This document shows, one piece after another, positions 1-10,870 of a stretch of 64,000 nt of DNA (position 1 is its first letter; each line of letters opens with the position of its first letter). The stretch is from Ophiura sarsii (taxonomy: Eukaryota > Echinodermata > Ophiuroidea > Amphilepidida > Ophiuridae). The stretch lies in NCBI GenBank assembly GCA_035610835.1, contig CM069447.1:41984648-42048647 (forward strand). The letters run 5' to 3'. A program made the translations under genes and the position numbers. The notes below the pieces were generated by a model. That model was not told the origin of the DNA and made no database searches. It saw only the letters and a list, made by a program, of their open reading frames with translations.

Positions 1-460
1 TCTTTGGTTCAGTTCCAAGTTGGGAGGTAAGAGGTCAGTGGATAATCTATAGTGAGAGGCGCAGCACTTTCTGATCCACAGCCAACGTTCTTCTTTGATT
101 GCGCTGATGCAGACATTGTGCCCAGTTCAGTGGAGTAGCCTAGGTTTTTTTTCATATTGGAGGGGCTCGAAATAAAAGTGAACGACAAGAATTTACCGAC
201 AAAACAAATGCATGTGTTACGTGTAGCATGTGAAAAAAAATGCGCATTTACACTTAATTTTGCTATGATTGAGGTACATTTTGGCTCTAAACGAACCCAA
301 GGCGCATAGCATGTGAAAAATGTCCATCTTTGTACTAATTTGATCGGCATAATTTCATAATTCCATGATTTCCCTTGTCAAATGAACCGACAATGTCAAT
401 CTCAACCGACAGACTCAATATACTGGTGGGCGATCCCCCCCTCTCTCTCTGGCTACAGTA
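1..460 (+). repeat. Copy of a dispersed repeat also found at 16.3-16.6 kb
   Basis: Positions 240-455 (GCTATGATTGAGGTACATTT, then CATAATTCCATGATT, then AACCGACA) match the interior of the hAT-type element at 16149-16705 in the same order and strand. The copy is diverged and I see no hAT-like ends here, so it is a fragment or a copy of a larger parent element. No gene is visible in 1-460. Confidence 0.55.
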
Positions 461-465
461 CAGTA

Positions 466-629
466 CAGCTCGCATTAGAATGGACACTGCAATATCATTG
501 CAATATCATTACAATGTCATTGCAATATTATTGCCATTGCAATGACATAAATGGTTACTTGATTAGTACAGTCGTTGCACTGACATTGCAATGACATTGC
601 GTTGACATTGTCCATTCTATTTCGAGCTG
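466..629. mobile_element. Short TIR element rich in TGCAAT words
   Basis: The ends are imperfect inverted repeats: CAGCTCGCATTAGAATGGAC at the left pairs with GTCCATTCTATTTCGAGCTG at the right. The inside is a series of CATTGCAAT/ATTGCAATG words that also fold on themselves. This has the form of a miniature foldback (MITE-like) element. The superfamily is not recognisable and no clear target duplication was found. Confidence 0.55.
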
Positions 630-771
630 TTCTGTATACAGGGTGGTTCAAAAAGTTAACCATTTTTAACGCCATTTTAACCGCTTTGTTAACCCTCACT
701 ACTTGGGCATGTTTTTGAGAATTAAACTACAAGGGGAGAAAAACAGGTGAAATTTAGGAGGAAACCTGTCT
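630..771. other. No gene seen; transposon-end-like sequence
   Basis: The segment begins with TATACAGGGTGGTTCAAAAA, which resembles the ACAGGGTG element ends seen near 49.4, 50.0 and 59.2 kb. Otherwise it is AT-rich DNA without a supported feature. Confidence 0.3.
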
Positions 772-842
772 CCGCACGCACCAGGAATCGAACCTAGGCC
801 ACATGAGTGCAAGTTAGAGACTCTACCGACTGAGGTATACAG
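772..842 (-). pseudogene. tRNA-like sequence (pseudo-tRNA or SINE head)
   Basis: On the minus strand there is a good T-arm (CTAGG, loop TTCGATT, CCTGG) with the B-box word GGTTCGATTCC, and an A-box-like D-arm (TACCTCAGTCGGTAGAG). The anticodon stem does not pair and the acceptor ends do not match, so it is not a functional tRNA. A tRNA-derived SINE head is equally possible. Confidence 0.35.
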
Positions 843-1214
843 GTCATGCTCAAAAACTTAAGTTTTTCTCGCAATTCAAGGCTCAGCCGGAGTGTGGTAC
901 GATTGATAGGCCGAGGGCGATTGCCCAGTACCAGATTGCAGCAGCATTGGGTTTTGTAGGAGCGTTGGGTTAATGACGTTTAACAAATCCTTTTGCGTTT
1001 TGATAGAGCAGTGCATATTTCTTTCCTGATTACCTCAATTTCACATTCTTAAAATTTTATTGTTCCGATGATCGATAATTCACAAACCATAAAAAAACGC
1101 AAGGTCAACCTTTTTAACTCACCTGTACAAAAGTATGCAAAATAAAAACATAAATTTAAAGACAAAACTACATCTTAGGTAAATATTTGAAAAACATAAG
1201 GTCAATAAATCCTA
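843..1214. other. No gene seen
   Basis: This is AT-rich sequence with no ORF, TIR pair or tandem array that I could support. From about 1215 a diverged, incomplete copy of the short element at 48469-48711 begins and runs to about 1345. Confidence 0.4.
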
Positions 1215-1339
1215 TAGTTAAATCAGTTTCAAATTGGAGAGAAATATTCAGCTTTTATCTCTCTGTGCACTCCAGTAATCAAAGAGCATGGGCTAGATTA
1301 TGGCCACACGCACATGGTTTTGGCCACACACACGCGTCA

Positions 1340-1794
1340 CGCATATGAAACGCAAGTTACAAACAATTTACTAACTGAAAAACAAACAGTAAAACATAAG
1401 GCTAAGGCCAAACAAAGAAGAAAGTCTGTCTCAGAAACATTGTGCAAAAAAGCTAAGTGCTGTGCGATTTATTTTTTTTATAGTTTTTTTTTTTAGAAAA
1501 TAGGCTATGAGGTATGCAATTTTTTTTTTTTTTTGCTTATCCAAGCTTACAGAGAATTTTTTTTTAAATATATATTTTTTATTTAAAAAAATAAAATAAA
1601 ATAAAATAAAATAAAATGTTTTAGCCCCCAGCGCATAGACCTATGTGCCGTAGCTCATTTCACATACCAATGCGTGCGGGCTTCTGAGACAGACCTTCTT
1701 TGTTTGGCCTATCAAATCTGTCACTTCTTTTTACCCATAACTCAAATTAAATATTCCTGACATCCGACACATTTCGCTTGGTCTGTATCACATA
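1340..1794 (-). mobile_element. Remnant of the TATGTGAYGCGATC-end TIR element
   Basis: On the minus strand, 1710-1794 (TGTGATACAGACCAAGCG, then GGTAAAAAGAAGTGACA) continues beyond the nested MITE into CAGTTAGTAAATTGTTTGTA at 1345-1375. That is the order seen in the intact copies at 47204, 49102 and 58402. The other terminus is missing. The MITE sits at a different position from the one in the right-arm copy, so the two insertions are independent. Confidence 0.55.
1406..1709. mobile_element. PIF/Harbinger-like MITE, copy 1
   Basis: The TIRs are GGCCAAACAAAGAAGAAAGT at the left and a matching end ...CTTCTTTGTTTGGCC at the right, each continued by GTCTGTCTCAGAA or its complement. GGCC ends with 3-bp TTA-type target duplications fit PIF/Harbinger (Tourist-like) MITEs, and copies at 47352 and 50123 show TTA on both sides. 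Here the flanks (TAA, TAT) have decayed. The interior is T- and A-rich and does not code. The insertion sits inside an older TIR element (ends near 1340 and 1794). Confidence 0.75.
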
Positions 1795-2357
1795 AATGTT
1801 CTTTTGGTTTTTTCTTCATTTTGAACATGTATGAACATTAGGCCCCCCCCCCAAAAAAAGTTGACTAGCCCTTTCCGACCGACAACAGTCGCTATCTATT
1901 TATTTTATTTTTTTCAAAAATAAAAAAAAATTAAAAAATAATAAAAAAATTGAAAGAATCACATAACAATAAAGAAAGATGAAAACGTGTTTTTAAAGTA
2001 GTGATCTGCTTGTTTAAAAATCAAAAAAATCAACAACAAAAAATCTTTAAAACGTGTTTTTTTGTGTAGTTTAAATTTTTAAAAATCAACAACAAAAAAG
2101 AAAAAAAAGAAAAAAGAAATCCGACCATCCAACCCAGACCTATAAGGGCAAGACAACTTCTTTTTTTTTGGGGGGGGGGGATGGCCTAATATTGAAATAT
2201 TAAAAAAATATATATTGGCAATTTTTTTTAAATTTCTTAAAAAAAGGTAAACATTTTTAAACAAATCTTCGAACATACTTAGGAAACTTGTCACAATTTC
2301 TACAAACATTAAATCCGTCCGTCCGTAGAACAGCATTGCATGTTTTCTCTTTTTTGT
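1795..2357. other. 3' flank of the left giant gene, low complexity
   Basis: The segment is dominated by A and T runs plus a poly-G run at 2168-2180. The part next to the gene (about 2270-2357) matches the 3' flank of the right gene in inverse orientation, including three tandem GGAC/GTCC words, so it is probably 3' untranslated sequence. Confidence 0.45.
1899..1909 (-). terminator. Possible polyadenylation signal, left gene
   Basis: The minus strand reads AAATAAAATAAAT about 450 nt beyond the stop codon, giving overlapping AATAAA hexamers. The surrounding sequence is so AT-rich that such hexamers are expected by chance, so this is only positional support. Confidence 0.25.
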
Positions 2358-5300
2358 CTATATCAATTCATCAGTGCATGATTTGTCCAAACGTACACGT
2401 TTTAAAACGATTCGAACCTTTAGATGCTCAAGCTTTGTGTGAGTTGACAGTTCATCAGTCGACGCAAAAGATATCTTGCACCGTGCACATGAACGATTCT
2501 GAAAAACTGATGTTTTCTGTTCACCCTCATCCGACTCCTCGCTTATCACCGTTTCCTTTCCCATTTCTCCCTTTCCTTTTTCCCCCTCCTGCTGCTGTTC
2601 CATCTTGACCTCCCTTGCCCTCCGTTTTTTCTCCTTCTTGTAGAATTTCAACGCTGCATCAGTCATCTTGTGCGCCTCCCTCAAGTGACGACAAGTGGCG
2701 TCGATAGATTCAAAGTATGTCCTACATCTATTACACTGATAATATTCCAATTTGACATCCAGCAAGGCATTACACACAGTCTTTGCATCCAGGCACAGCT
2801 TGAGGAACTCGCGAGAAAGGGTCCTCCTCTTTGCAAATGGGCACCTACAAGCCCTACATTTGTATACATCATCCTTATACAAAGTTGCATTGAAATGGTT
2901 ATTCAGTTTACAAAGATGATACCGTGATTTACTATGATACGGTGATTTACGAGGTGTAAATGCATGTGGGCACTTACACATCGTGCACTCTTGTACCTTA
3001 AACGTAAGCATCTTGTCCTTTTGCGTCTCAGAGTCCATTTTCGCTGTTTTGTCCATTTTGAGGTCATTGTCCAAAGCGGCAGTTTTTTTCAAATGATCAG
3101 AAAGTTCAGCATCTGAAACAAATGGCTCACCAGCAACTCCATGTGTCTTCACATGGCCAGAGAGTTCAGCATTGGAGAACAAGGACTTTTCATTAACTCT
3201 GTGTATCTTCATATGATTAAAGAGTTTAGCATTGGAGACTAAGGACTTTTCAGTAACTCCACATGTCTTCGAATGATCAGAGAGTTCAGCGTTGGAAACA
3301 AAGGACTTTTCTGTGACTCCATGTGTCTTCGATTGATCAGAGAGTTCAGCATTTGGCAGCGCTGAGTGCTTCTCTTCAATATGATTAGACAGTTCGGGAA
3401 CAGAGACGAAGGTCGCTACACACTGAGTACATGTGTAGGGACCAACTAAGTTAACCTCATGCAAGTCATCAGCTACATGTGTCATCATCTGATCAGAGAG
3501 TTCGGCATTTTCTATTTTTACTGTTTTCATTTCACCATCTTCAGTCTCCTCGCTTTTCTCAATTCCCCTTTCCCTTTCTCCGTCCCCTTCTTCCGTTTCT
3601 TCCTCACCCGCCCGCTGCTGTTCCGTCTTGTTCTCCCTCTCCCTCCGTTTTCTCTCCTTGTATAAGGTCAATGCAGCATTTGTCATCTTGTGCATCTGTT
3701 TCAAGTGTCTATGCAGGTAACCGATAGAATTGAAATTCGCCCTGCATCTATCACATTGATGAATGTTTTTGATGAACCTGGAAGATAGCTCCCTCCCGAT
3801 TATACACCTGCAAACCTTACATTTGTATACATCATTATACAATGCTTTGTGCTGATTGGAGGAATAAATAGTCTGTTTGCAAAGATGCTTTCCTGATGTT
3901 TCCCCCATGATGTTTTCATGTGGGCACCTACACGCCGTACACTTTTGTACCTCAGACGTAAGCATATTGTCCTTCTCCTCCTTCGCTTCCTTCCCCTCTT
4001 GCTGCTGTTCCATCTTGCCCTCCCTTGCCCTCCGTTTTTTCTCCTTCTTGTAGAATTTCAATGCTGCATCAGTCATCTTGTGCGCCTCCCTCAAGTGACG
4101 ACACGTGGCGTCGATAGAGTCAAAGTATGTCCTACATCTATTACACTGATAATATTCCACTTTGACATCTGGGTACAGCTTGAGGCACTCGCGTAAAAGG
4201 GTCCTCCTCTTAGCAAATGGGCACCTACAAACCTTACATTTGTATACATCATCCTTATACAAGGTTGTATTAAAATGGTTATTCAGTTTACAAACATGAT
4301 ACCGTGATTTACTATGATACCTTGATTTACGACGTGTAAGTGCATGTGGGCACTTACACATCGTGCACTCTTGTACCTTAAACGTAAGTATCTTGTCCTT
4401 TTGCGTCTCAGAGTCCATTTTCGCTGTTTTGTCCATTTTGGGGTCATTGTCCAAAGCGGCAGTTTTTTTCAAATGATCAGAAAGTTCAGCATCTGAAACA
4501 ACTGACTCACCAGCAACTCCATGTTTCTTCATATGGCCAGAGAGTTCAGCATTGGAGAACAAGGACTTTTCATTAACTCTGTGTATCTTCATATGATTAA
4601 AGAGTTCAGCGTTGGAGACAAAGGACTTTTCAGTAACTCCACGTGTCTTCGAATGATCAGAGAGTTCAGCGTTGGAGACAAAGGACTTTTCAGTAACTCC
4701 ACGTGTCTTCGAATGATCAGAGAGTTCAGCGTTGGAGACGAAGGACTTTTCAGTAACTCCACGTGTCTTCGAATGATCAGAGAGTTCAGCGTTGGAGACG
4801 AAGGACTTTTCAGTAACTCCACGTGTCTTCGAATGATCAGAGAGTTCAGCGTTGGAGACAAAGGACTTTTCAGTAACTCCACGTGTCTTCGAATGATCAG
4901 AGAGTTCAGCGTTGGAGACAAAGGACTTTTCAGTAACTCCACGTGTCTTCGAATGATCAGAGAGTTCAGCGTTGGAGACAAAGGACTCTTCAGTAACTCC
5001 ACGTGTCTTCGAATGATCAGAGAGTTCAGCGTTGGAGACGAAGGACTTTTCAGTAACTCCACGCGTCTTCGAATGATCACAGTGTTCAGCATTTGGCAGC
5101 GCTGAGTGCTTCTCTTCAATATGATCAGACAGTTCGGGAACAGAGACGAAGGTCGCTACACACTGAGTACATGTGTAGGGACCAACTAAGTTAACCTCAT
5201 GCAAGTCATCAGCTACATGTGTCATAATCTGATCAGAGAGTTCGGCATTTTCTATTTTTACTGTTTTCATTTCACCCTCTTCCGTCTCCTCGCTTTTCTC

Positions 5301-8300
5301 AATTCCCCTTTCCCTTTCTCCGTCGACTCCTTCTTCCGTTTCTTCCTCCCCCGTCCGCTGCTGTTCCGTCTTGTTCTCCCTTTCCCTCCGTTTTCTCTCC
5401 TCGTATAAGGTCAATGCAGCATCTGTCATCTTGTGTATCTTCTTCAAGTGTCTATGCAGGTAACCGATAGAATTGAAATTCGCCCTGCATCTATCACATT
5501 GATAAGTTTCCATGTAGAAATCCGGGTACATCTTGATGAACTTGGAAGATAGCTCCCTCCCGATTATACACCTGCAAACCTTACATTTGTATACATCATT
5601 ATACAATGCTTTGTGCTGATTGGAGGAATAAATAGTCAGTTTGCAAAGATGCTTTCCTGATGTTTCCCCCATGATGTTTTCATGTGGGCACCTACACGCC
5701 GTACACTTTTGTACCTCGGACGTAAGCATATTGTCCTTTTCCGCCTCAGAGTTTTTTTCCATGTTGGGGTCATTATCCTTAGCTACAGGGTGTATCAAAT
5801 GATCAGAATGTTGAGCATTGGGGACAAAGGACTTTGCTGTATCTCCATCAGTATCCATACACTCAGAAAGACAGATGTGTTTCCCTGATGTACCGGCATA
5901 CGAACGCCTACACGCTGTACACTCTCGAACCTCAAACATGTCCACATCGTTGTCAATTATTATGGTTTTGTCCATTTGGGCAACATCGTCTGTTTGTGCA
6001 TCATCGTTAATGTTGGCATCGTTATCAGTCATTGCAGAGTCATCCAATTTGACAGTGTTATTCATTGTCGCATCATCATCCATATTCATCTCGTAGTCCC
6101 CGTTTGAAGTTTCATCCATTTTGGTGTTTCTGTCTGTTCTTGCATCACCGATCGTTTTCGAATTATCACCCATTTTCGAATTATCACCCATTTTCCAGTC
6201 ATCATCCATTTTCCAGTCATCACCCATTTTTGAGTCGTCACCTATTTTTAAGTCATCATCTATCTTCACCTGCTCACCTTTCCCTTTGCACGTAGAGCAC
6301 ATTTTCAGAGTACCTGTACGCCCCGATGATCCTAACCAACCAATGAACAGTCTTTTACATATGACACACCTTTGTACACCATACTTCTGAATATTCTCTT
6401 CCTTTTTCCATTTGAGTTTTGATGGTATTGTGAAATCTGGGTGCATCTGACTGTAATGCTTAGACAGCCCACGCTTATTATAATATGGGCACTTGCACAC
6501 AATACACACGTACACATCAGACACACTCATGGCATTTGGCTTATACTGTGTATCTGTATCTTTTGATTCGATACTCTGGTTGTCATGACAACGATGTGTG
6601 GATAGCTTTTTAATGCTAGGAAATCGGCTTTTACAGGTCCAACAGCTATATTCCGTGGCACTGTAATTTGTTGCTCTGACATACATGTAATTTCTAACCT
6701 GATGGAAATCGTAGAAATGTTGGTACAACTCTTCCCTGGAATCGAAGAATTTATCCCCACAAAAAATACAGCCATGTTTGCCACTATGCTTTGTGCTTAA
6801 ATGAACTTGCCATTCCACCAGGCTGGAGAAAATGTTACAATCATGACATTGGAAACATTGATATTTGGTCTCTTTGGTTTGTTTTGTCTTGGGTAGCGCC
6901 GAGTGCTTCTCGTCTATATGATCAAACAGTTCGGGAACAGAGATGAAGGTTGCTACACACTGAGTACATGTGTAGGGACCACCTAGGTTAACCTCATGCA
7001 AGTCATCAGCTACATGTGTCTTCATCTGATCAGAGAGTTCAGCATTTTCTATATCTACTGTTTTCATTTTACCCTCTTCCGTCTCCTCGCTTTTCTCAAT
7101 TCCCCTTCCACTTTCTCCGTCTCCTTCTTCCGTTTCTTCTTCCCCCTCTCGCTGCTGTTTCGTCTTGTTCTCCCTCTCCCTCCATTTTTTCTCCTGGTAG
7201 AAATTCAACGCTGCATCTGTCATGTTGTGCATACTCCTCAAGTGACGATGCAGAACACTGATAGAATTGAAATTTATCCTGCATCTATTACATTGAAAAG
7301 ATTCCACTTTGACCTTCGGGTACATCTTGAGGAACTCAGAAGATAGTACCCTTTTTCTCCCGAATGGACACCTACAAACATTACATTTGTATACATCATC
7401 CTTACACAAGGGTGTGTGCTGACTGGAATCAATATTCAGTTGGCAAAAATGTTTCCCTGGTGTACTTCCATATGGGCACTTACACGCGGTACACTCTTGT
7501 ACCTCCATCGGACGCATATTGTCCTTTTCCACCATAGTGTCCATCTCGCCGGTTTCGTCCATAAGCGTAGTACCAATTTTGGCATCATTGTCTGTTGTTG
7601 TAGTCTTGTCAGTTTTGGCAGTGTTGCTCAATTCCACATCTGTTTTCTTCTCGTAGTCTGGCGTTTTGACGTTGATGTCCGTTTTTGCAACATCGATCGT
7701 TTTTGCATGATCATCTATTTTTGAGTCATCATCCATCTTCACTTGTTCAGCATGTCCATTTGTACTTGAATGATCAGATAATTCAACATCGGTGTCAGAA
7801 GACTTTTCAGCAACGGCATCTGACTCCAGAAGATCAGAAATATCAGCATTAGAGACAATTTCAGTATCTTCGTCTGCCTCCATATCATCAGAGAATTCCG
7901 CATTGGAGACAAATGACTTTTCAGCAACTCCATGTGTCTTTGAATGATCAGTAAGTTCAGCATTGGTGACAAAGGACTTTCCGGCAACTGCATCTGTCTC
8001 CACAAGATAAGAGAGTTCAGCATTGGAGAAATTTTCAGTAATATCATCAGAGAATTCCGCATTGGAAACAAATGACTTTTCAGCAACTCCATGTGTCTTT
8101 GAATGATCAGCAAGTTCGGCATTGGTGACGAAGGACTTTCCAGCAACTGCGTCTGTCTCCATATCATCAGAGAATTCAGCATTGGAGACAAATGACTTTT
8201 CAGCAACTCCATGTGTCCTCGACTTTTCAGGAACGGCATGTGTCTTAGCAAACTTTCTTACATTACAAATGTCGTTAGTCACTGCAAGCCTCTTCTTTGT

Positions 8301-8626
8301 GTGATTACAACCTGAGAAAAACATCATGTTAACACAATGCGACGACTGACGGAATTTTGGCATCGTTTTTCGTAAAACTTGTAGCTTATAACATCTTTCA
8401 AATGAGTTTCTCCTTGCATGCCTCCTGGCGTGTCTCTTGTAAGAATCAAAATTGGCGAAGGACTTCATGCGTCTACAAAACATGCATTGGTAAGACTGGT
8501 ATGATGACTGTGTCTTGGGTTGACCTGCTAATAACGACCATGGTCCATTTGGGATGGATGGAGATGGCACTGTGGGTACATGGCGAGTCTGTGTTATTGT
8601 AGCCGATGAGGGATGAAATGTTGTTC
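2358..8626 (-). CDS. Giant last exon of left gene: zinc-finger and Cys-module repeat protein
   Basis: An uninterrupted exon of about 2089 residues. On the minus strand it follows a good acceptor (GCTTTCTCACAG) and is in phase with exon 1 at 12533-12659 (one base carried). The first ATG-like codon in the frame is GTG at 8570, so the real start lies in exon 1. Order from the N-terminus (numbered from 8570): a C2H2 finger (YQCMFC...HARRH, about 28-46); cysteine-less half-fingers of pattern SFVSNAELSDHSKTHGV (about 108-270); then six Cys modules starting near nt 7505, 5925, 5710, 4370, 3950 and 2990. These are separated by true C2H2 fingers (YTCTQCVATFVSVPELSDHI), charged K/E helices and an acidic DDSKMGDD repeat (about 6290-6160). 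Eight near-identical 60-bp repeats lie at 4609-5088. A last C2H2 finger (CARCKISF...HTKLEH) precedes the end DKSCTDELI. Nuclear DNA or RNA binding is inferred from the fingers. Compared with the right copy it lacks a block of about 700 residues holding most canonical fingers. No known orthologue is recognised. Confidence 0.85.
4609..5088 (-). repeat. Eight near-identical 60-bp coding repeats
   Basis: The unit encodes the 20-residue half-finger AELSDHSKTRGVTEKSFVSN, repeated eight times without a frameshift. Differences are few: a silent A/G in one codon, one K-to-E change near 4987 and one silent change near 5064. Such near-identity points to recent unequal exchange or gene conversion. The right-arm gene has scattered diverged units instead. 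Confidence 0.9.
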
Positions 8627-8687
8627 CTGTGAGAAAGCATAAACATTATCATAATTAGTTGTGACCATATAAGCATAGGCGGTGCAG

Positions 8688-8707
8688 GGGGGGGGGGGGG
8701 GGGGGCG
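8688..8707. repeat. Poly-G run in the left intron
   Basis: A run of about 20 G beside AGCATAGGCGGTGCAG. The corresponding right-arm place (37328-37349 and 37455-37470) has a poly-C run and the same GGTGCAGGGGTACCC/GCACCGCCTATGCTT context, so this homopolymer site predates the duplication or is a mutational hotspot. Confidence 0.6.
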
Positions 8708-8957
8708 GTCTACCCATCCCCCTCTAAATCTCATGTATGGGGGGGCATCAGCCCCTAACAAAAAACAAAATACAGGTGAAATTTATTTAACGTCATAGTG
8801 GACCATTTTTAGTGTGGAAATTTCCCATTTTTTTGCATGCTTTGAGCAAATTACTTTCAAGGAATGCATACTATTGAGGATATTGTCATTAAAGTATGAA
8901 AGATATGTCTTTAGATGACAACATTGACCATAGTGTCAATGATGACAACCTATAGGT

Positions 8958-9345
8958 GAGCCCGGAGTGACGTCACATGCCGTTGACCACAAACTATGTG
9001 AATTCAAACAAATTCAGATTGCACCATCACCAAAACGGCCAAAATGTAACCCTTTTTGTACTCCCGTGAAATATTACCATCGAACAGAATATTTGACAAA
9101 GTGATTCCTCAACATACTCATGTTATCATATTTACACATAATGCAAGTTTTCACATGTTTTTTACAGGTCAAAGTCTGAAAATCGAGTGAAACATTTTAC
9201 GAATTTCGGAAATATTGCTCATGTAAACAACGGTCGCTTACACAGCCTCACATGGTCACTAGGAACATTCTTCTGTATGGTCGAGTAGAGCGTAGTAATT
9301 GATTTTGATGCTTTGTTGTCAACGGCAAATTGAAGGTCCGGGCTG
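8958..9345. mobile_element. 388-bp TIR element with CCCGGA ends, left arm only
   Basis: The ends are GAGCCCGGAGTGACGTCAC at the left and GGTCCGGGCTG at the right. The 10-bp word ACCTATAGGT stands on both sides (8948-8957 and 9346-9355) but only once at the empty site in the right arm near 37125-37135, which gives direct evidence for insertion after duplication. The duplicated word is palindromic, so its exact length (6-10 bp) is ambiguous and I do not assign a superfamily. The left end carries the TGACGTCA (CRE-type) octamer. No coding capacity. Confidence 0.7.
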
Positions 9346-9784
9346 ACCTATAGGTAGGCAAACATGCATTTCTATGAAAAACCTTTAAAAAAAATCATTA
9401 TACCAAGAAAACCAATACATATCAAAATTCTGCTTTGTAGAAAGTACTGTGAAAGAGGAAATGTTCACGCTACTTATATTTTCACTCTACATACAGTTAA
9501 GTCCACAATTATTCATACCCCTTGAAAAAGATTAGTTTTTTGCGTTTTCTCATATCTATACCAGCTGAAGTGGTGGAACTTTCGCTTTACACTAAAGACA
9601 ATTAGTTTGCAAGTACAAATCAATATATTTGGGCTCACCATTTTTGCATAACAATAGAATTGAACAAGAATTGTGTTTTAATGCCTGTCCAAAATTATTC
9701 ATACCCCATACCAAGTCTCAGGATTGAAGCCACTTTTTGTGATAATACACATGTTTTTGACATTCCAAGCATTCCTTATATTGT

Positions 9785-10260
9785 GTGATAGGCTTTTATA
9801 TGTTATGCAATTATTCCATGATGTGTGCATACAATATGGATGCATTACAAATGTGTCCTATTGAATGTACAGTGAGGGATATTATAGGACAACACTCTAG
9901 CTCTTTGACAGCATGGCGAAGGAGATCAAATAACTCAGTGAGGACCTTTTTTGTGCATTGTGAATGCTACAAAGCTATTTCGAAGCAATTTCAAGTGCCA
10001 AATTCCACCATACAAAGCATAATTAGGAAGAACAAGACAGTTCAAATCAGTTCAAATCAGTTAAAAACCCTGAAGAACACGGTCGGAACCCAACAGTGTC
10101 CCCTTGTTTGACAAGAAAAGTATGGTGAAAGGCAAACAACAATCCACATATCACCGTCAATGCTCTCCTGAACAACCTTGGTGAGTCTTGGACCAATATA
10201 TAAGGCAGACACTCCAGCAGACATAGTACACAAGAGTTCTCCATGGACTCCGACCAAGAA
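9785..10260 (+). pseudogene. Tc1-like transposase N-terminal fragment, left half
   Basis: The plus strand encodes the helix-turn-helix region of a Tc1-type transposase (ISKQFQVPNSTIQSIIRKNKT). Frameshifts near 10110 break the rest; pieces equivalent to ARKV..KANNNPHIT and ALLNNLGES follow in other frames. No DDE residues are present because the sequence stops before the catalytic domain. It is the diverged mirror copy of 10397-10870. Confidence 0.7.
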
Positions 10261-10396
10261 AGACTCTACTCCTGAAAAGAGACAATGAGAAACTCATCTA
10301 GCATTTGCAAGAGCACTTCTGGACAAAGATCAAAGTTTTTGGTCTTCAGTATTAGGGTTGTCTTAAAGATGCAAGACAAGTTTCTCTGTGTCTCTT

Positions 10397-10870
10397 TTAA
10401 GGAGTAGAGTCTTTCTTGGTCGGCCTCCATGGAGGCCTCTCATGTGCCATATGCTGGAGTGTCTGCCATGATATCTTGGTCCAATAATTGCCAAGGTTGT
10501 TCAGGAGAGCATTGATGGTGATCTGTGGATTGTTGTTGGCCTTTCGCAATACTTTTCTTGCCAAACAAGGGGACACCACTGGCTTCCGACTGCATCCTTC
10601 AATGTTTTTTAGTGAGTTGAACGTCTTGTTCTTCCTAATTATGCTTTGTATGGTGGATTCTTGCACTTGGAATTGTTTCGAAATAGCTCTGTAGCCTTTC
10701 CCCTCTTTGTGAGCATTCACAATATGCACAAAAAAGTTATTTGATCTTCTTCGCCATGCTGTCAAAGAGCTGGAGTGTTGTCCTATAATATCCCTCACTG
10801 TACATTCAATAGGACACATTTGTAATGCATCCACATTGTATGCACACATCATGGAATAATTACATAACAA
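10397..10870 (-). pseudogene. Tc1-like transposase N-terminal fragment, right half
   Basis: An open stretch of 157 codons shows the bipartite DNA-binding region of Tc1-type transposases: YRAISKQFQVQESTIQSIIR for the first helix-turn-helix and ARKVLRKANNNPQITINALL for the second. The catalytic DDE domain is missing because the sequence joins the inverted left half. It could bind TIRs in principle but cannot transpose. Family assignment rests on motif recognition. Confidence 0.75.

Noticed and set aside
772..842. Functional tRNA gene on the minus strand
   Set aside because: B box and T-arm are good but anticodon and acceptor stems fail, so it is listed only as a tRNA-like relic.
2358..2380. 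C-terminal TDELI as an ER-retention-like signal
   Set aside because: It is not KDEL, is followed by Ile, and the protein has nuclear features and no signal peptide.
4609..5088. CRISPR-like array (regular repeats), also considered for 61470-63232
   Set aside because: Repeats are contiguous with no unique spacers, one array is coding, and the genome is eukaryotic.
4521..5119. Long open frames on the plus strand and in another minus frame across the 60-bp repeats
   Set aside because: A 60-bp in-frame repeat without stops keeps other frames open too. The true frame is the one continuous with the 2089-residue exon.
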